Below, piece by piece: positions 30,801 to 43,651 of a DNA stretch of 64,000 nt (its first letter is position 1; each line of letters opens with the position of its first letter). Made by a program: the position numbers and the translations under genes. The notes under the pieces were generated by a model. It worked only from the letters and a program-made list of their open reading frames with translations, was not told the origin of the DNA and did no database searches. Origin of the DNA: Cudoniella acicularis (Eukaryota; Ascomycota; Leotiomycetes; Helotiales; Helotiaceae); NCBI GenBank assembly GCA_013054445.1, contig JAAMPI010000105.1:1-64000 (forward strand), given 5' to 3'.

Positions 30801-33800
30801 ATGGCTCCTTCTGCAATTGCCTTGGTCCACCAGGGAGAAGGTGCGAATGGGACATCAGAGTCCAACACGAATGGACACATCAGAAATTTCGACAATGATC
30901 AGAACAACATACATGTGGACGATCCCGAAAAGCTCTACAAAGATGCCTACACGCATGGCTACACAGAAGGCTACATTTCTGGTTATACCAAATCAGATTT
31001 TCCAAAGCAGATACCTATCGCAATCGTGGGAATGTCCTGTCGCCTGCCCGGCAACGTTACTACACCGGACGAATTCTGGGAATTGTGTTCGCGAGCCCGG
31101 AGTGGATGGTCCGAAGTCCCAAAGGAAAGATTTGACAATGCCAGCTTCCATCATCCAAACCCGGGCAAGAATGGTTGCTTCAATGCGATTGGGGGCAACT
31201 TTCTCAAGGAAGACTTAGGATTATTCGATGCGCCATTCTTCAGTCTCACTGCTCAAGAAGCAACATCTATGGACCCGCAACAGCGACTTTTGCTTGAATG
31301 TACTTTCGAGGCCCTTGATAGTGCGGGGATTCCCAAACATCAAATTGTTGGAAAAGAGATGGGAGTCTTCATTGGTGGCTCATTTTCGGAGTATGAGTCG
31401 CAACTATTTTCTGATACTGAGACTATTCCCATGCATCAAGCGACCGGTGAGTGGCGGGTTCCTGAAGAAATTTGATTTTAACTTACGAGACGAGGCTGCG
31501 CTTTTGCAATGCAGTCCAACAGAATTTCCCATTTTTTCGATCTAAGGGGGCCAAGCTTCACAATAGACACCGCCTGTTCATCAAGTTTAGTCGCTCTGCA
31601 TCAGGCTTGTCAAAGTTTGCGAAACGGCGAATCGAAATCAGCAATTGTTGGTGGCTGTCATCTCAATATGCTTCCTGAGTTTTGGATCTCGATGTCAAAG
31701 TCGAGGTAAGTCCACAGCCTGGAATATTAGAAGCCGCGGCTAAACAGATACAGGCTATTCTCAGACGAAGGAAGATCTTTTTCTTTTGATAGTCGAGGAA
31801 CAGGATATGGCCGTGGTGAAGGATGTGGAATTGTTATTTTGAAGCCCTTGGACCAAGCTTTAAAAGACAACGACGTCATCAGATCGGTCATTGTCGCAAG
31901 TGGCATTAATCAAGATGGTAAAACTGCCGGAATTACTATGCCAAATGGGTCTGCTCAAGGTGATTTAAGCCCAGAAATTTTTGGAAAAGCCAACTAACAT
32001 CAATTTCAACAGAGGCACTGATGCAATCGGTCTACAAAAGTGCTAGGATAAACCCTAGAGATACTGGATATGTAGAAGCCCATGGTACCGGTACCAAAGT
32101 CGGAGATCCTATTGAAGCCGCTGCTTTACACAATATCTTTGGTGAAGACCGAACGGCAAGGAATCCACTCTTTATTGGCTCCGTGAAGTCAAACATTGGC
32201 CACTTGGAAGCAGCTTCTGGTAATTGAAAGGCCCTTAAAGATGCCTTACAATTGATTAATTATTTTGGTAGGAATTATATCAGTAATCAAAACGACGATG
32301 ATGCTGGAACGTGGCTTTATTTTACCTAATTACGATTTCAAGCAACCGAATGAGAAGATCCCATTTACCAAATGGCACTTGAAGGTTAGTTGAGATTCAA
32401 TTATCAAAACCTCCTGAATAAGACTAATCTAGTACAGGTGCCTATCAATCAACGGCCGTGGCCAAGACCGAAGCGCTTTGCAAGCATTAACAACTTCGGC
32501 TTTGGAGGGACGAATGCCCATGTTGTTCTCGAACGCGCTCCCTTTTTAAAGGAAAATGAATCAGATTCAGGAGATTCTGCGACTCAATTCCGAAAATTAT
32601 TTGTGTTATCTGCTAATGATAAAAGTGCTCTGGAAGCACTTATGAAGAATATCGGCATCTATTTGGAACAGAGACCGGAAATATTTCAAAATGATTTAAT
32701 GAGTAATATTGCGTATACACTTGGACAACGGCGGTCATTTTTACAATGGAGAGTTGCAATTTCGGCCATTTCGTCATTTGATTTAATTCAGACATTGAAT
32801 GGTGGAAAGATGTCTCTCCTTCGGGAGACTGAACCTCTGCGGATTGGGTTCATTTTCACGGGTCAAGGAGCCCAGTGGAATGCAATGGGTCGTGAACTAT
32901 ACGACCAATATCCCGTGTTTACATCGACTATAGACGCTTGCGACAGATGCTTGGTCTTATTCGGTGCACCCTTTTCTCTTGTTGGTGAGCTTTTTTGAAC
33001 CCAAACATCTTTGTGCAAGCTTTCTGGCACTAACAAACAATCCAGATGAGTTGCAGAAAGACCCTGAAACCTCCCTCATAAATGAGGCACATATCAGTCA
33101 ACCAGCATGCACAGCAATCCAGCTAGCTCTTACGGACTTGCTCAAGTCGTGGAACATTTCTCCAGCCGCCGTCACGGGCCACTCCAGCGGTGAGATTGCT
33201 GCAGCATACGCAGCCGATGTCTTGCCTCTCAACTCGTGTATGGCGATCTCATATTACCGCGGCATGACTACTATGGCATTGAAGAAAAGATTTCCGGATC
33301 TCAAAGGATCCATGATGGCCGTCGGATGCAGCAAGGAGGAAGTTATGCCTCTCATCTCAAAGCTGACTGCTAAAGAGGCTCGGATTGCTTGTTTCAATAG
33401 CCCCAGTAGCTTGACGATTTCTGGCGACGAGCCTGCCATTGATGAACTCCAAGCTGCGATGGAAGAGAAGCGATTGTTTAACAGAAAGCTACAAGTGGAT
33501 GTTGCATACCACTCCCATCACATGAAACTGGTTGCTAAAGACTATCGAGCATCTTTACAGTCTTTGTGTCCGCCCAAAGCGGCGCAAGTCAGATTTTATT
33601 CATCACTTGTAGGACATCTTGCTGATGCCTCTGAGCTTGGTCCAAATTACTGGGTCGACAACTTGACTCAGCCGGTTCGGTTTTCCGAGGCTCTGACAAG
33701 CATGTGCAAACCGATTGATGGTTACAAAACCGGCGTCAATATGCTTATCGAGATTGGGCCACACTCTGCACTCGCGGGACCCGTAAAGCAGATATTGAAA

Positions 33801-36800
33801 GCTTGCGGTTCGAATGCAGTGAAGATTCCCTATGCCTCTGCTCTCGTGAGAAAGAAGGATGCTGTTGAGACAACTCTGGATTTGGCTTCTACACTCTTCA
33901 CAAAAGGGGCCACTGTCGATCTGGGTGTCGTCAATTTTCCAAGACCAACCAAGAAACCAACGCTTTTGGTTGACATGCCTCGCTATCCTTGGAATCATCA
34001 AACCCGATATTGGCACGAGTCTCGTATGATGAAAATGCACAAAAATCGAACTGTGCCTCGAAACGATCTTCTCGGAACGTTGGCCAATTATTCGAATGAT
34101 TTAGAGCCAACCTGGAGAAATATCTTGCGGATCGACGACCTCCCTTGGCTTCGGCATCATAAGATTCAGTCTTTGACGCTCTTTCCAATGTCTGGCTTCG
34201 TGGCAATGGCTGTGGAGGCTGCGTCTCAAAGAGCGGCTTCACGCAATATTCATTTTGACAATTTCGAGCTTCGTAACGTCAGCGTCAGCGCCCCACTCAT
34301 GGTTGCTGAGGAGGATATTGAGATGACTCTTCAATTACGACCCCACCAAGAAGGAACTTTAGTTTCCTTTGATATCTGGGACGAGTTTCGCATTCACTCC
34401 TGGGCAGCGAACAAAGGTTGGACGGAGCACTGCAAAGGACTCATTACTGTCAAGACGAAAGGAAATACCACAGTGAATGCTACTCAAGAACCACAAAAGT
34501 CCGAGCCTTTGCTTAACACAATGAGAAGCGAAATAATTCAGGCAGGAGCAAATGTGGTGGACAAATCCAAATTATACGATTCCCTTTCCGAGATCGGAGT
34601 TTCTTATGGACCTGTTTTCCAGGGTATGAACAACTGTAGAGCAGGCAATAGTAATTCATCGGCAGATATTACCACTGTCGATACTGGAGAAGAAATGCCG
34701 CAAGGACATCAGAGTAGCATGATTATCCATCCAGCATTACTCGAGCAACTTGTCGAAATGTATTGGCCAATACTCGCAGCCGGGCGTTCTTCCATCGACA
34801 CTGTCTATCTCCCTTCATCCATTAAGCGCTTGACCATTTCTCGCCAAGTCACTGAGCTCACAAAGATGCCAGGAGGCAGTCTTCGAGCTTTCTGCAGGGG
34901 CTCTCAACCTTCCTCACACGCCAAGCCGATTCAAATGTCGATGTTCGCAACTGCTCCGGACTCCTCCCAGGAAGCACTTATTTTACTAGATGACTTGACG
35001 ATTTCGCCAATTCTAGAGGGAGGAATCCCGACAGAAAGTGTGGTTCACAGGGAGCTTTGCTACAAATTGGACTGGGAACCAATTTTGGAGCCTCTAAGCC
35101 CTTCTGCTACTTTCCATATTACGCCGAGTGAAAATCCCGACGGTAAAACAAACAGAAATTCTATTCATTTGAATGGGGTTACCAATGGACATTCCAACGG
35201 AGTGTCAAACGGTTCATCTCAAAAGGCAAATGGGATTGCAAATTTTCTCGAGGGAGAAGTTGTGATAGTTCGTGGAGATTCTGAACTCCAGAGCGAGCTT
35301 GCATCGAAGTTAGCCAGTGTTATAGGGCACTTGACAGGCAGGAGACCAAATATTGGTACCCTGTCCGATATGAACACTGAGGACAAAGTCTGCTTATTTC
35401 TTCAAGAGCTTGACCAACCCCTTCTGTCATCCCTCATATTGACCGAATTTACATTCTTGCAGAATATTTTGACGAAAGTCCGAGGGATTCTTTGGGTTGT
35501 TCGCGGCGCATATGTTAAATCATCAAATCCAGACGCAAACATGGTCACTGGGTTGAGCAGAAGCATTCGTTCGGAAACGTTACTTAAATTCGCAACCTTG
35601 GACTTAGATTCGAAGTCTATACTCGACAGCGATGGTGTCGTGGACGCAATTCTGAAGGTCTTCAAGGCAACTTTTGGTCCCAGTGCTGAAGCAAATTGCG
35701 AATTGGAATTCACGGAGAGAAATGGCAGCTTTTTCACTCCCCGTATCGTTGATGATACTGAGATGAACGAGTATGTACACAAACAGACGAAGTCCTCTGT
35801 TCTAGAGCCGACGTTATTTGCGCAGGGAGACCGACCGTTGAAGATCGTCATCGAAACACCCGGCGCTTTGGAAACTCTGCATTTTGTCGATCAGTTAATC
35901 GAAGAAAGTTTGCCAAATGATGAAGTTGAGATTGAAATCAAGGCAGTGGGTATGAACTCTGTAGATGCCGCGGCCATAATGGGACAGCTTGAGACATCAA
36001 ATTTCGGCTTTGAGTTTAGCGGCATGATCGTCAAGATCGGAAGCAAAGTCGCCAAATTTTCGGTTGGGGATCATGTTGCTGGAATTTCGGTCTCTCAAGG
36101 TGTTTACTCGACCTGCACTCGCACCAAGGAAGCGTTGATATTTGGAATCGGCGATTCTATTTCTTTCGAGGAAGCAGCTTCGATACCAGTTGCATTTTCC
36201 ACCGCATATTATGCCCTGGATGACCTAGGGAGACTTCATAAGGAAGAACGGATTCTAATTCATGGCGCCACCAGTGCAGTGGGCCAAGCAGCGATTTGTT
36301 TGGCTCAGATGATGAGTGCTGAGACATACGTCAGCATCGAGAGCACGGAAGACAGAGAACTGCTCAAGCGGATCTATGGTTTAAATGATGACCATATATT
36401 CTCAAGCCAAAGGTCTTCGTTTGGATCGGCAATTCGCAGACTCAGTGGTAAAGAGGGTTTCGATGTTATCATAAATTGTGTCTCCACAAGCATGGACAAC
36501 CTCACAGATATATGGGACTCTCTCGGCAGTTTTGGGCGTTTCATTGATGTTGGAAGACAAAATTATAACGTGAGGCTCGAGACTGCTCGACTTAATCACA
36601 ACCAGAGTTTCCTGTCCGTGGATTCGATTTCCTTGGCCACCGAAAGACCAAAAATCATGGGAGGCCTGATTTCCAACATCTCCGAGCTTCTATCACGAGG
36701 CAAGATAAGACCTTGTTCAAGTACGATTTTTCCAATGTCAGATATTGAGACGGCGTTCAAAGCTTTACAGAGCGGGAGCACGACAGGCAAATTAATTGTT

Positions 36801-38074
36801 GCGCCACAAGCTGGTGACAAAGTCAAGGTCAGTACTTAATTTCCCTTCTGATTTGAATTGTCATTGGAGTGTCATCATTAACGGCTTCTTAGGCAACTCC
36901 TTCTAGTAAAAACGCCAAACTACTCCTTTCAAATGCCACATACATTCTGATTGGTGGCACAGGCGGGCTGGGAAGAAGTATGGCTCGATGGATGGCCGGT
37001 AAGGGAGCGAAGAACCTTGTCCTTGTCTCCAGAAATGGAACATCCACTGGAAAGGTTAAGGATTTGATCGATGAGCTTTCTGCAATCGGAGTCAATGTTG
37101 CAGTAAGGCAGTGCAATGTGTCAAACAGCGACTCGGTACAAAAACTCATCAGAGACGATTTGGCTGGCATGCCGAAAATCAGAGGTGTTATCCATGGAGC
37201 TATGGTTCTTCATGTAAGTTGTTCTCCATAATCTTTTGGGTGTCACTAATACTTGCAGGACGTATTGTTTGAGAAGATGACTTATGAGCAATACTCCACA
37301 GTCATAGAATCAAAAGTCTGGGGTGCCTGGAATTTTCATAATGCCTTGAAAGATCAATCTCTCGACTTTTTCGTGGCCATCTCGTCAACAGCTGGCGCAG
37401 TCGGGAATAGAGGTCAAGCTGCATACTCAGCAGCTAACACATTTCTCAATGCATTTATCCAATATCGTCTCTCACTAGGTCTACCAGCTTCCTCCCTCGA
37501 CCTAACTGCCGTTTCAGATGCCGGTTATTTGGCAGAAAACCTTGAAGCGGCTGCCGAAGTTTTCAAGAATCTCGGAAGCGACACCATTTGCGAAGCTGAA
37601 GTGATGGCACTCCTCGGAGCAGCAATAGATGGCCATCTTGCACACATTTGCAACAATCACACCATCACTGGGGTGCGGATTACGCCTTCCACGCCTTTCT
37701 GGACGACAGATGCAAAATTCAAACACTTGAGACTAGCAGCAGAAGCAGCGGCTGCCAAAAACAGCAGTCAAGCCGAATCCATCTCTTTCAACGCAGCTCT
37801 CAAAGTGGCCCAATCTCTCGAAGAAGCTCAAGATGTGGTGTGTCAAGGGTTGCTCAACATTCTTCCTTCCGTGTTAATGCTAGAAAAGGAGGACATGGAT
37901 ATCACGAGATCGCTCTCAAGCTATGCATTGGATTCACTGGTGGCGATTGAGGTTCGGAACTTCATCACGAGGGAGTTTGAGGCCAACTTGCAGGTTTTGG
38001 AGTTGTTGTCTAGTGGGTCCATTGAAACGTTGGCTAAGGCTATTTGTATAAAGAGCAAGCTGGTTTCGTTTTAG
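30801..38074 (+). CDS. Highly reducing type I polyketide synthase (KS-MAT-DH-ER-KR-ACP)
   Basis: Nine exons: 30801-31446, 31495-31705, 31754-31959, 32013-32219, 32272-32384, 32438-32984, 33046-36827, 36893-37213 and 37259-38074. They total exactly 2,283 codons (2,282 residues). KS spans about 71-500 with DTACSSS (Cys 243), VEAHGTGT and [15 protein letters not shown] has GHSSGE (Ser 690). DH (from about 985) keeps His 1015, but the HxxxG Gly is Ser 1019 and the second-motif Asp is Glu 1210. ER follows, with [13 protein letters not shown] at about 1,715. KR has GGTGGLG at about 1,920 and the S-Y-N set in [23 protein letters not shown] has DSL (Ser 2237). The DH-to-ER distance leaves no C-methyltransferase, and no thioesterase is present. 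It builds a reduced polyketide chain from malonyl-CoA. Neighbouring FSH1 hydrolase, SDR and ABC pump suggest a small cluster. The product is unknown. Confidence 0.96.
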
Positions 38075-38525
38075 AAATTAGATAGAAAGCGACCTATAGA
38101 TTAGTGTACGCTCGCAAGAAATAGATTACCACGGAGTTTGGAATTCTTACCTTGATGCTTTGACCACCTTTTCGTTTTTGTCTGTGTGCTGAGACGCATC
38201 GGTAGGGTAAACCCGACGGGCCCAGAATTTGTCGCTTTCATAATAGAGTGAAATGCAACTCCACGCGAGCCTTCTAAGCATAGTCATGCATATATACTGG
38301 CTTGGGTCATTGTTGGTGGGGCAATGTTTCCGATGTGGGGCCTCACTGGCTGGAAATGTCCTCAGGGATCTGGTTTTTAAATGTATGTCTTTGTGCCCAA
38401 AACATTTTGAGCACCTACTTCTAGCAGCCTTTACTATCATTTTTTTCTGCCTTAAAATTTCAATATTTCTGTCACGGGAACCGGGTTGTTCTCTTTGACG
38501 TTAAACAACGTACTAGATTGAAACT
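38075..38525. promoter_or_regulatory. Spacer between PKS and SDR, SDR promoter
   Basis: 450 bp, tail of the PKS to start of the SDR in the same direction. No other feature. Confidence 0.4.
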
Positions 38526-39773
38526 ATGGATCCCGCTGAGTTCGGTATCTCAACTCTCCCTCTCCAGCATGAACCATATGTCGCCATCTCCTCAGAAACA
38601 CTAGCGAATACTAACGTAGGCAAAATTGCTGTCGTGACAGGAGCGGCTGGAGGTAACGTGACACCCACCCACCAGTTCACGAAATTCCTCTTCTTCCTTT
38701 CACTCACAATTTACTTGAAACTTAATTCTATCTCTACTCGATTAGGAATAGGAGCCGCGATAGCTGAATCCATTGCAAAGACTGGTGCCAACATCGCCTT
38801 ACTTGATCTCACGGCTGAAAGTCAAGATGGGACGAAAGAATCTTGTGAGAAGGCTGGTGTGAAAGCGCTGGCGTATAGCTGCGATGTGACGGATTTAGAA
38901 AACGTGAAGAAGGCTTTTGAGCAAGTTGGGAAGGATTTGGGTCCTATTGAGTGGGAATTTTCCTTCCTGCCGATTCTACGGAAAGAAGGTTGCTGATGCG
39001 AGGTGTGCAGTATACTTGTCAATAATGCGGGGATCTTCGAACAGCGTCCTCTTTCTATGGCGAGTTTCGAGAGCATTTGGCGCCAAGTTGAGGTTAATTT
39101 CAAAGGAGTACGAGATTCTTCTTTCTTTCAGGTTACACATATATTATTTGCCAAGAAGTGTGCTGAATGCTTTTATCTAGCCCCTGATAACAACGCACAT
39201 GGTGCTCCCGGGAATGATGAAGCGCCGTCAAGGCTGTATCATTAACATCGCCTCCCGCTCTGGAACTGTCGATGTCCCTATGGCTCTGGCATACAACACG
39301 TCTAAGGCAGCTCTGATCCGTATGACGCATACTTTGCAAAGAGAAATGGAGATCGAAGGCTTGGATGATGAGATTCAGGTTTATGCTCTGCATCCTGGAG
39401 GTGTGTTGACTGCTATGGGAAGCTGTATGTTTTTTGTTATTCTCCGACTCTTTTATCTTCACTGCTTCTACGTGTGTATGGCTGACAAAAGTATTTCGCA
39501 AATCTAGCCGCAACCGCCCCAGACGTCACAGAGAAATACGGAATAGTAAAAGACGAAGCCTTCTACAAGTTTCTTTTCAAAGACATACCGGCTTTATGTG
39601 GTCAAACTTGCGCGTTTCTTGCTGCTGGTAGGGGGAAGGAGCTGAGAGGGTTTTATCTTGATTCGAGACAGGATGTTACGAAATTGCTAGGTGTTGGAAG
39701 GGAATTTTTGAAGAAGGAACAGTTGAATACTCTTGGGGTGGACTTTTTGGAGGGGTATTGTAATGAGCCGTGA
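38526..39773 (+). CDS. Classical short-chain dehydrogenase/reductase
   Basis: Five exons (38526-38652, 38746-38950, 39011-39107, 39181-39424, 39508-39773) give 312 residues, with all frames closing. The dinucleotide motif VVTGAAGGIGAAIAES is split by intron 1, ..DILVNNAGIFE.. is the NAG motif, and the catalytic Ser (NIASRSGTVD) and YNTSK (Y-x-x-x-K) are intact. It is therefore a working NAD(P)-dependent oxidoreductase by sequence, acting in the cytosol. An N-terminal extension of about 30 residues precedes the Rossmann fold. It lies 450 bp after the HR-PKS in the same direction, which suggests tailoring of the polyketide (alcohol/ketone interconversion). The substrate is inference. Confidence 0.9.
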
Positions 39774-40672
39774 TATGGAGATTATTGAGCGATTTTTAGG
39801 CCTAGAGTTTTATCTGGGGTTTCTTTTAGTATTTGAGGGAAAGTAAGTTGGGGTTTGAAGGGCGATTGTGATGAACCACTTTAAAAGAATTAAAGGGCTA
39901 CTAATAAATCTACTGATATGATTCAACAAACAGTTAGGCAATTCCTATAAGATTTTGTATTTTTAAACTTCTCTACTTAAACCTCGCTAAAAGTCATGTA
40001 ACTTTCAAGTGCTCGTACAAAATCCCGGTCCAGGGATAAATTAAGAATTTTGGTTCTCTACTTTGTGCATTTTCTTTTTGACTTCGTTCAATAACAGCTG
40101 ATCTATGTTTTATCACTAGTGTTTAAGACGAGTCTTCTACTAAGTGTGAGTCCCTTCGATGTTAACTCATGATGTAGAAAAAATCACGAGTGCAGTAGCT
40201 ACCCCGCTACCCCGCACCTTCTTATATGGTACCGCCGAACCTCCGCACCGGGACCAGTTTCTCCGCATTTGCCCCAGGTTCTCACAGCAGGCCGAATAGA
40301 AGACGCTATTCTGAGAATATTAGAATCTAAAATTCTGAAATAAATGTCGTCCTGTAGGATCCTCTGCGTAGGACTACCAGGGTTTGCACACGCCACCATG
40401 CATTTCTTTTTCCGGAATGGGGACAGTACACGCTAATGCATGCCTTTTCGGGCCTTCCTTGTATAGTGTTTGTCCTCCCCTATCTAGGGCTGACCAGCTC
40501 GGTGGAACTTGATGTTTCGGCTGTTACCTTTTCACGTCAAAAATCACGTCAAAGTCTTGAGTTATTAACACGATTTTGATTTAAGACCTCTCCGATGTTT
40601 TTGTTAGCGGCGACTTTTCATTAAAAGTCAGCACAGCACTAGGAATCCCTAAATTTCGCTACTCGGGCAAAG
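39774..40672. other. AT-rich intergenic region
   Basis: 900 bp between SDR and amylase; contains the amylase promoter. A short G/C-richer patch at 40.2-40.4 kb carries an unsupported minus frame. Confidence 0.4.
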
Positions 40673-42555
40673 ATGTATTCCTCAAAACACATTTTAACTT
40701 CTATCGTCTTTTTGCTGAGTGTTCTCACCACAGCAATATACTCAGCGACCCCAGAACAATGGAGAAACCAATCAATCTATCAAGTATTAACTGATCGATT
40801 CGCAAGAACCGATGGTTCAACAACCACTTCTTGTCTCCCAGGATACGCAGGATTCTGTGGTGGCACATGGCAGGGAATTATTTCCAAGCTCGATTATATC
40901 CAAGTGGGTTTACTGCTAAATGAATAAAGGCGGGTGTCGCAGCTGATTAAACTTGAAGGGAATGGGGTTTACTGCTATTTGGATCTCACCAGTCGTTGAG
41001 CAGGTCGCCGACCCAGCTCGGGCATACCATGGATACACGGCGCAGAATCTTTATGGGTTGAACAGTAATTTTGGGACCGAAGATGATTTAAAGGCTCTGT
41101 CGAATGCTCTTCATAATAGGAATATGGTTTGTTATCATGTTCTTTTGTTTGAACGATATAATAACTGTGTTGATTTCCAGTACTTAATGGTTGATGTTGT
41201 GGCCAACCATATGGGTTCTGGTGATCAAGCTGAGTTGATCGACTATAGTATTATCAATCCATTTAACCAGAAAGTTTATTTTCACGTTAACCCTATTTGT
41301 TGGATTAATGATTACAATAACCAGTCTGAAGTGGAGTTGGTGAGATGCTCAGTCATTTACAACTTTTTGACTGATACAACATTTTCATGCGAAGAAACTT
41401 GCTGATTTTCAAGAATAGTGCTGGTTAGGCAACGATAACTACCCTCTCCCAGATCTGAACACTACACAAAATGTCGTTCGAGATATGTTTAGTACTTGGG
41501 TCGAATACTTGGTCTCCACATACTCCAGTGAGGACATGTCCCAAATTTTGTGAATTAAATTGATAGTTTCATAGTTGATGGGCTGCGGGTCGACACTGTT
41601 AAGCATATTGAAAAGCCCTTCTGGCCAATTTTCAACTCAGCTTCCGGAGTTTATAATGTCGGAGAAGTCGCTGACGGTGATGTCGGATATGTTTGTCCTT
41701 ATCAGGACTACATGGACGGACTCCTAGCTTATCCATCGTAAGTTTCTCTTCCCAAACAATTGGACCTCAGCTGATGTTCATAGATACTTCCAAGCTACGC
41801 AATTTTTTTCGAACACCTCTGTAACTTCTGCAAATTTTATTGCTGAAGTTGAGTATATGAATAGCCAGTGTAAAGATACAAGTTTGCTGGGGTCATTTAC
41901 GGAAAATCATGACCAACCCCGCTTTGCTTATTATACGGATGATATGACGGTAAGAAAACGCCAAAATCAATATGAATAACTACTGAAAGGTTGTATCTCA
42001 GCTTGCAAAGAACATAGTAACATACACCATGCTTGCCGATGGGATTCCCATCAGTAAGTCTTCACTCAACTCCCTCTGAACCGCTTCTACCTAACACCCT
42101 CCCTCCAAGTCTACCAAGGCCAAGAGCAGCACTTCTCCGGTGCCGCCGACCCCTACGACCGCGAAGCCCTCTGGCTCACAAACTATAACACCAGCACACC
42201 CCTCTACGAACTCACAACCGCCCTCAATGCACTCCGGACCCTCGCATTCTCATGCTCTTCTTCATATCTCACATGGCACCAGCAAGTTGTCTACTCCGAC
42301 GACCACAATATCGCGTTCAGAAAAGGTGATTCGAGTTATATGACTCTAATGATTCTGAGTAATTTGGGGGAGAACGCCGAGAATTACAGTGTGTTGATGG
42401 AGAATGTTGGGTTTCCGTCTGGACTGACGGTTGTGGAGGTGTTGAGTTGTGAGAGCATGGTTGTGGATGAGAATGGGAATTTGGAGGTGGGTTTTGTACG
42501 GGGACGGCCGATGGTGAGTTTGCTGAACCTGCCTTTTTCAGATGAGGCCGAATGA
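40673..42555 (+). CDS. Secreted GH13 alpha-amylase
   Basis: Eight exons (40673-40903, 40959-41126, 41181-41339, 41419-41527, 41575-41737, 41784-41949, 42002-42053, 42110-42555) total 498 codons, i.e. 497 residues, the length of fungal Taka-amylase-type enzymes. A signal peptide covers about residues 1-24. The four GH13 regions are present: region I VDVVANHM, region [12 protein letters not shown] with the nucleophile Asp at about 229, region III GEV with the acid/base Glu at about 253, and region IV ENHDQPR with the third Asp at about 320. It hydrolyses internal alpha-1,4 bonds of starch outside the cell. The usual Asn after the region IV Asp is Gln here (HDQ rather than HDN), a mild change. 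No starch-binding domain follows. Its neighbourhood to the PKS cluster seems incidental. Confidence 0.93.
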
Positions 42556-43651
42556 GTCCCTACCAAGACTTATCTTAACCCCAACATCACTTGGCTGGGA
42601 ATATCACGAGATTCTTAAGCTGACTTATGATTAGGTTTTCTATCCGTATTTCCTTCTGGAGGATTCGGGATTATGTGATTGAGATTTCTTTAAATTTTCT
42701 CATAGCAACAAACCCGAGAACATTTTAATATGAAATTGAGCCCGTAATATTTCTTTCATAGAGACGAGGATAATTGTCCCTCCCTTCAGATACTCAGCCG
42801 TCAATGTTGCAAAGGTGTGTGTAACTTGAAAAGATAAACAGTATAAAATGGTAAGATACTATTGTGAGAATATGAATATAACCCAGTGGTTCCAAGTATT
42901 TCGCTTCTTTATTGATGTAACAATTCTATTTCGTGGTTATTTAATTATTTTGAAGTGTTTGGTGTGGTCTCGCTAAACGGAAAAGGTGGATGCGGCCAAA
43001 AACTTGGTTAGCAAACTTTCAAGCATAGGGACCTGCACACTATAATTTAGCGACCACGCCCTAAACTACAGGGATATGAATGCTGAAAGCCAGCAATCAA
43101 TCGCTAAAATACAGGGACCAGGACACTGTGATTCTGCAACAGCCAAGTTATGCTTCCACGCATTAATTGAGAGGATATTACAATATTGCGCAATGAATGA
43201 AAAATAGTTCAGAATTTCTCTCGTTAAGGTTTAGTAGCTATTTTGTCGCGAAATACTAAATAATAAGTTGGTTTGATCGCATGGTGCGATTGCGACGCCT
43301 GCGCGTTAATATATGCTGAAGTGCAGGGGCCTCTACCTTGTAGGGTATGTTCGGCCCCCTGAAACAAGCGGTTGTTCACCAAAACATTCAAGCTGAACAA
43401 CTTGGATCTACCTAATATGTAATTATTGAGAATATTTAATTTATCCCCAGATGTAGTCTTTCTTCAGTATATCACAAATATAGAACTGATTTGTAACTTA
43501 TTCTGTAACAGAGAAGAAGTTGTTTAATCAATCAATCGACTATTCTCCTTTGAAAGGAATAATTCATTTGCATGCTAAAACCATCTAAACGCCAAGCTCT
43601 GATAACACTAAATCGCTATTCAACAGGCAACTATTATATCAGGGTATACTT
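42556..43651. other. AT-rich intergenic region, possible old repeat
   Basis: 1.1 kb with no gene. At 43.0-43.4 kb short phrases such as 'ATAGGGACCTGCACACT', 'ACAGGGACCAGGACACT' and 'GTGCAGGGGCC' recur in diverged form, which may be the remnant of a repeated element. Confidence 0.35.
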
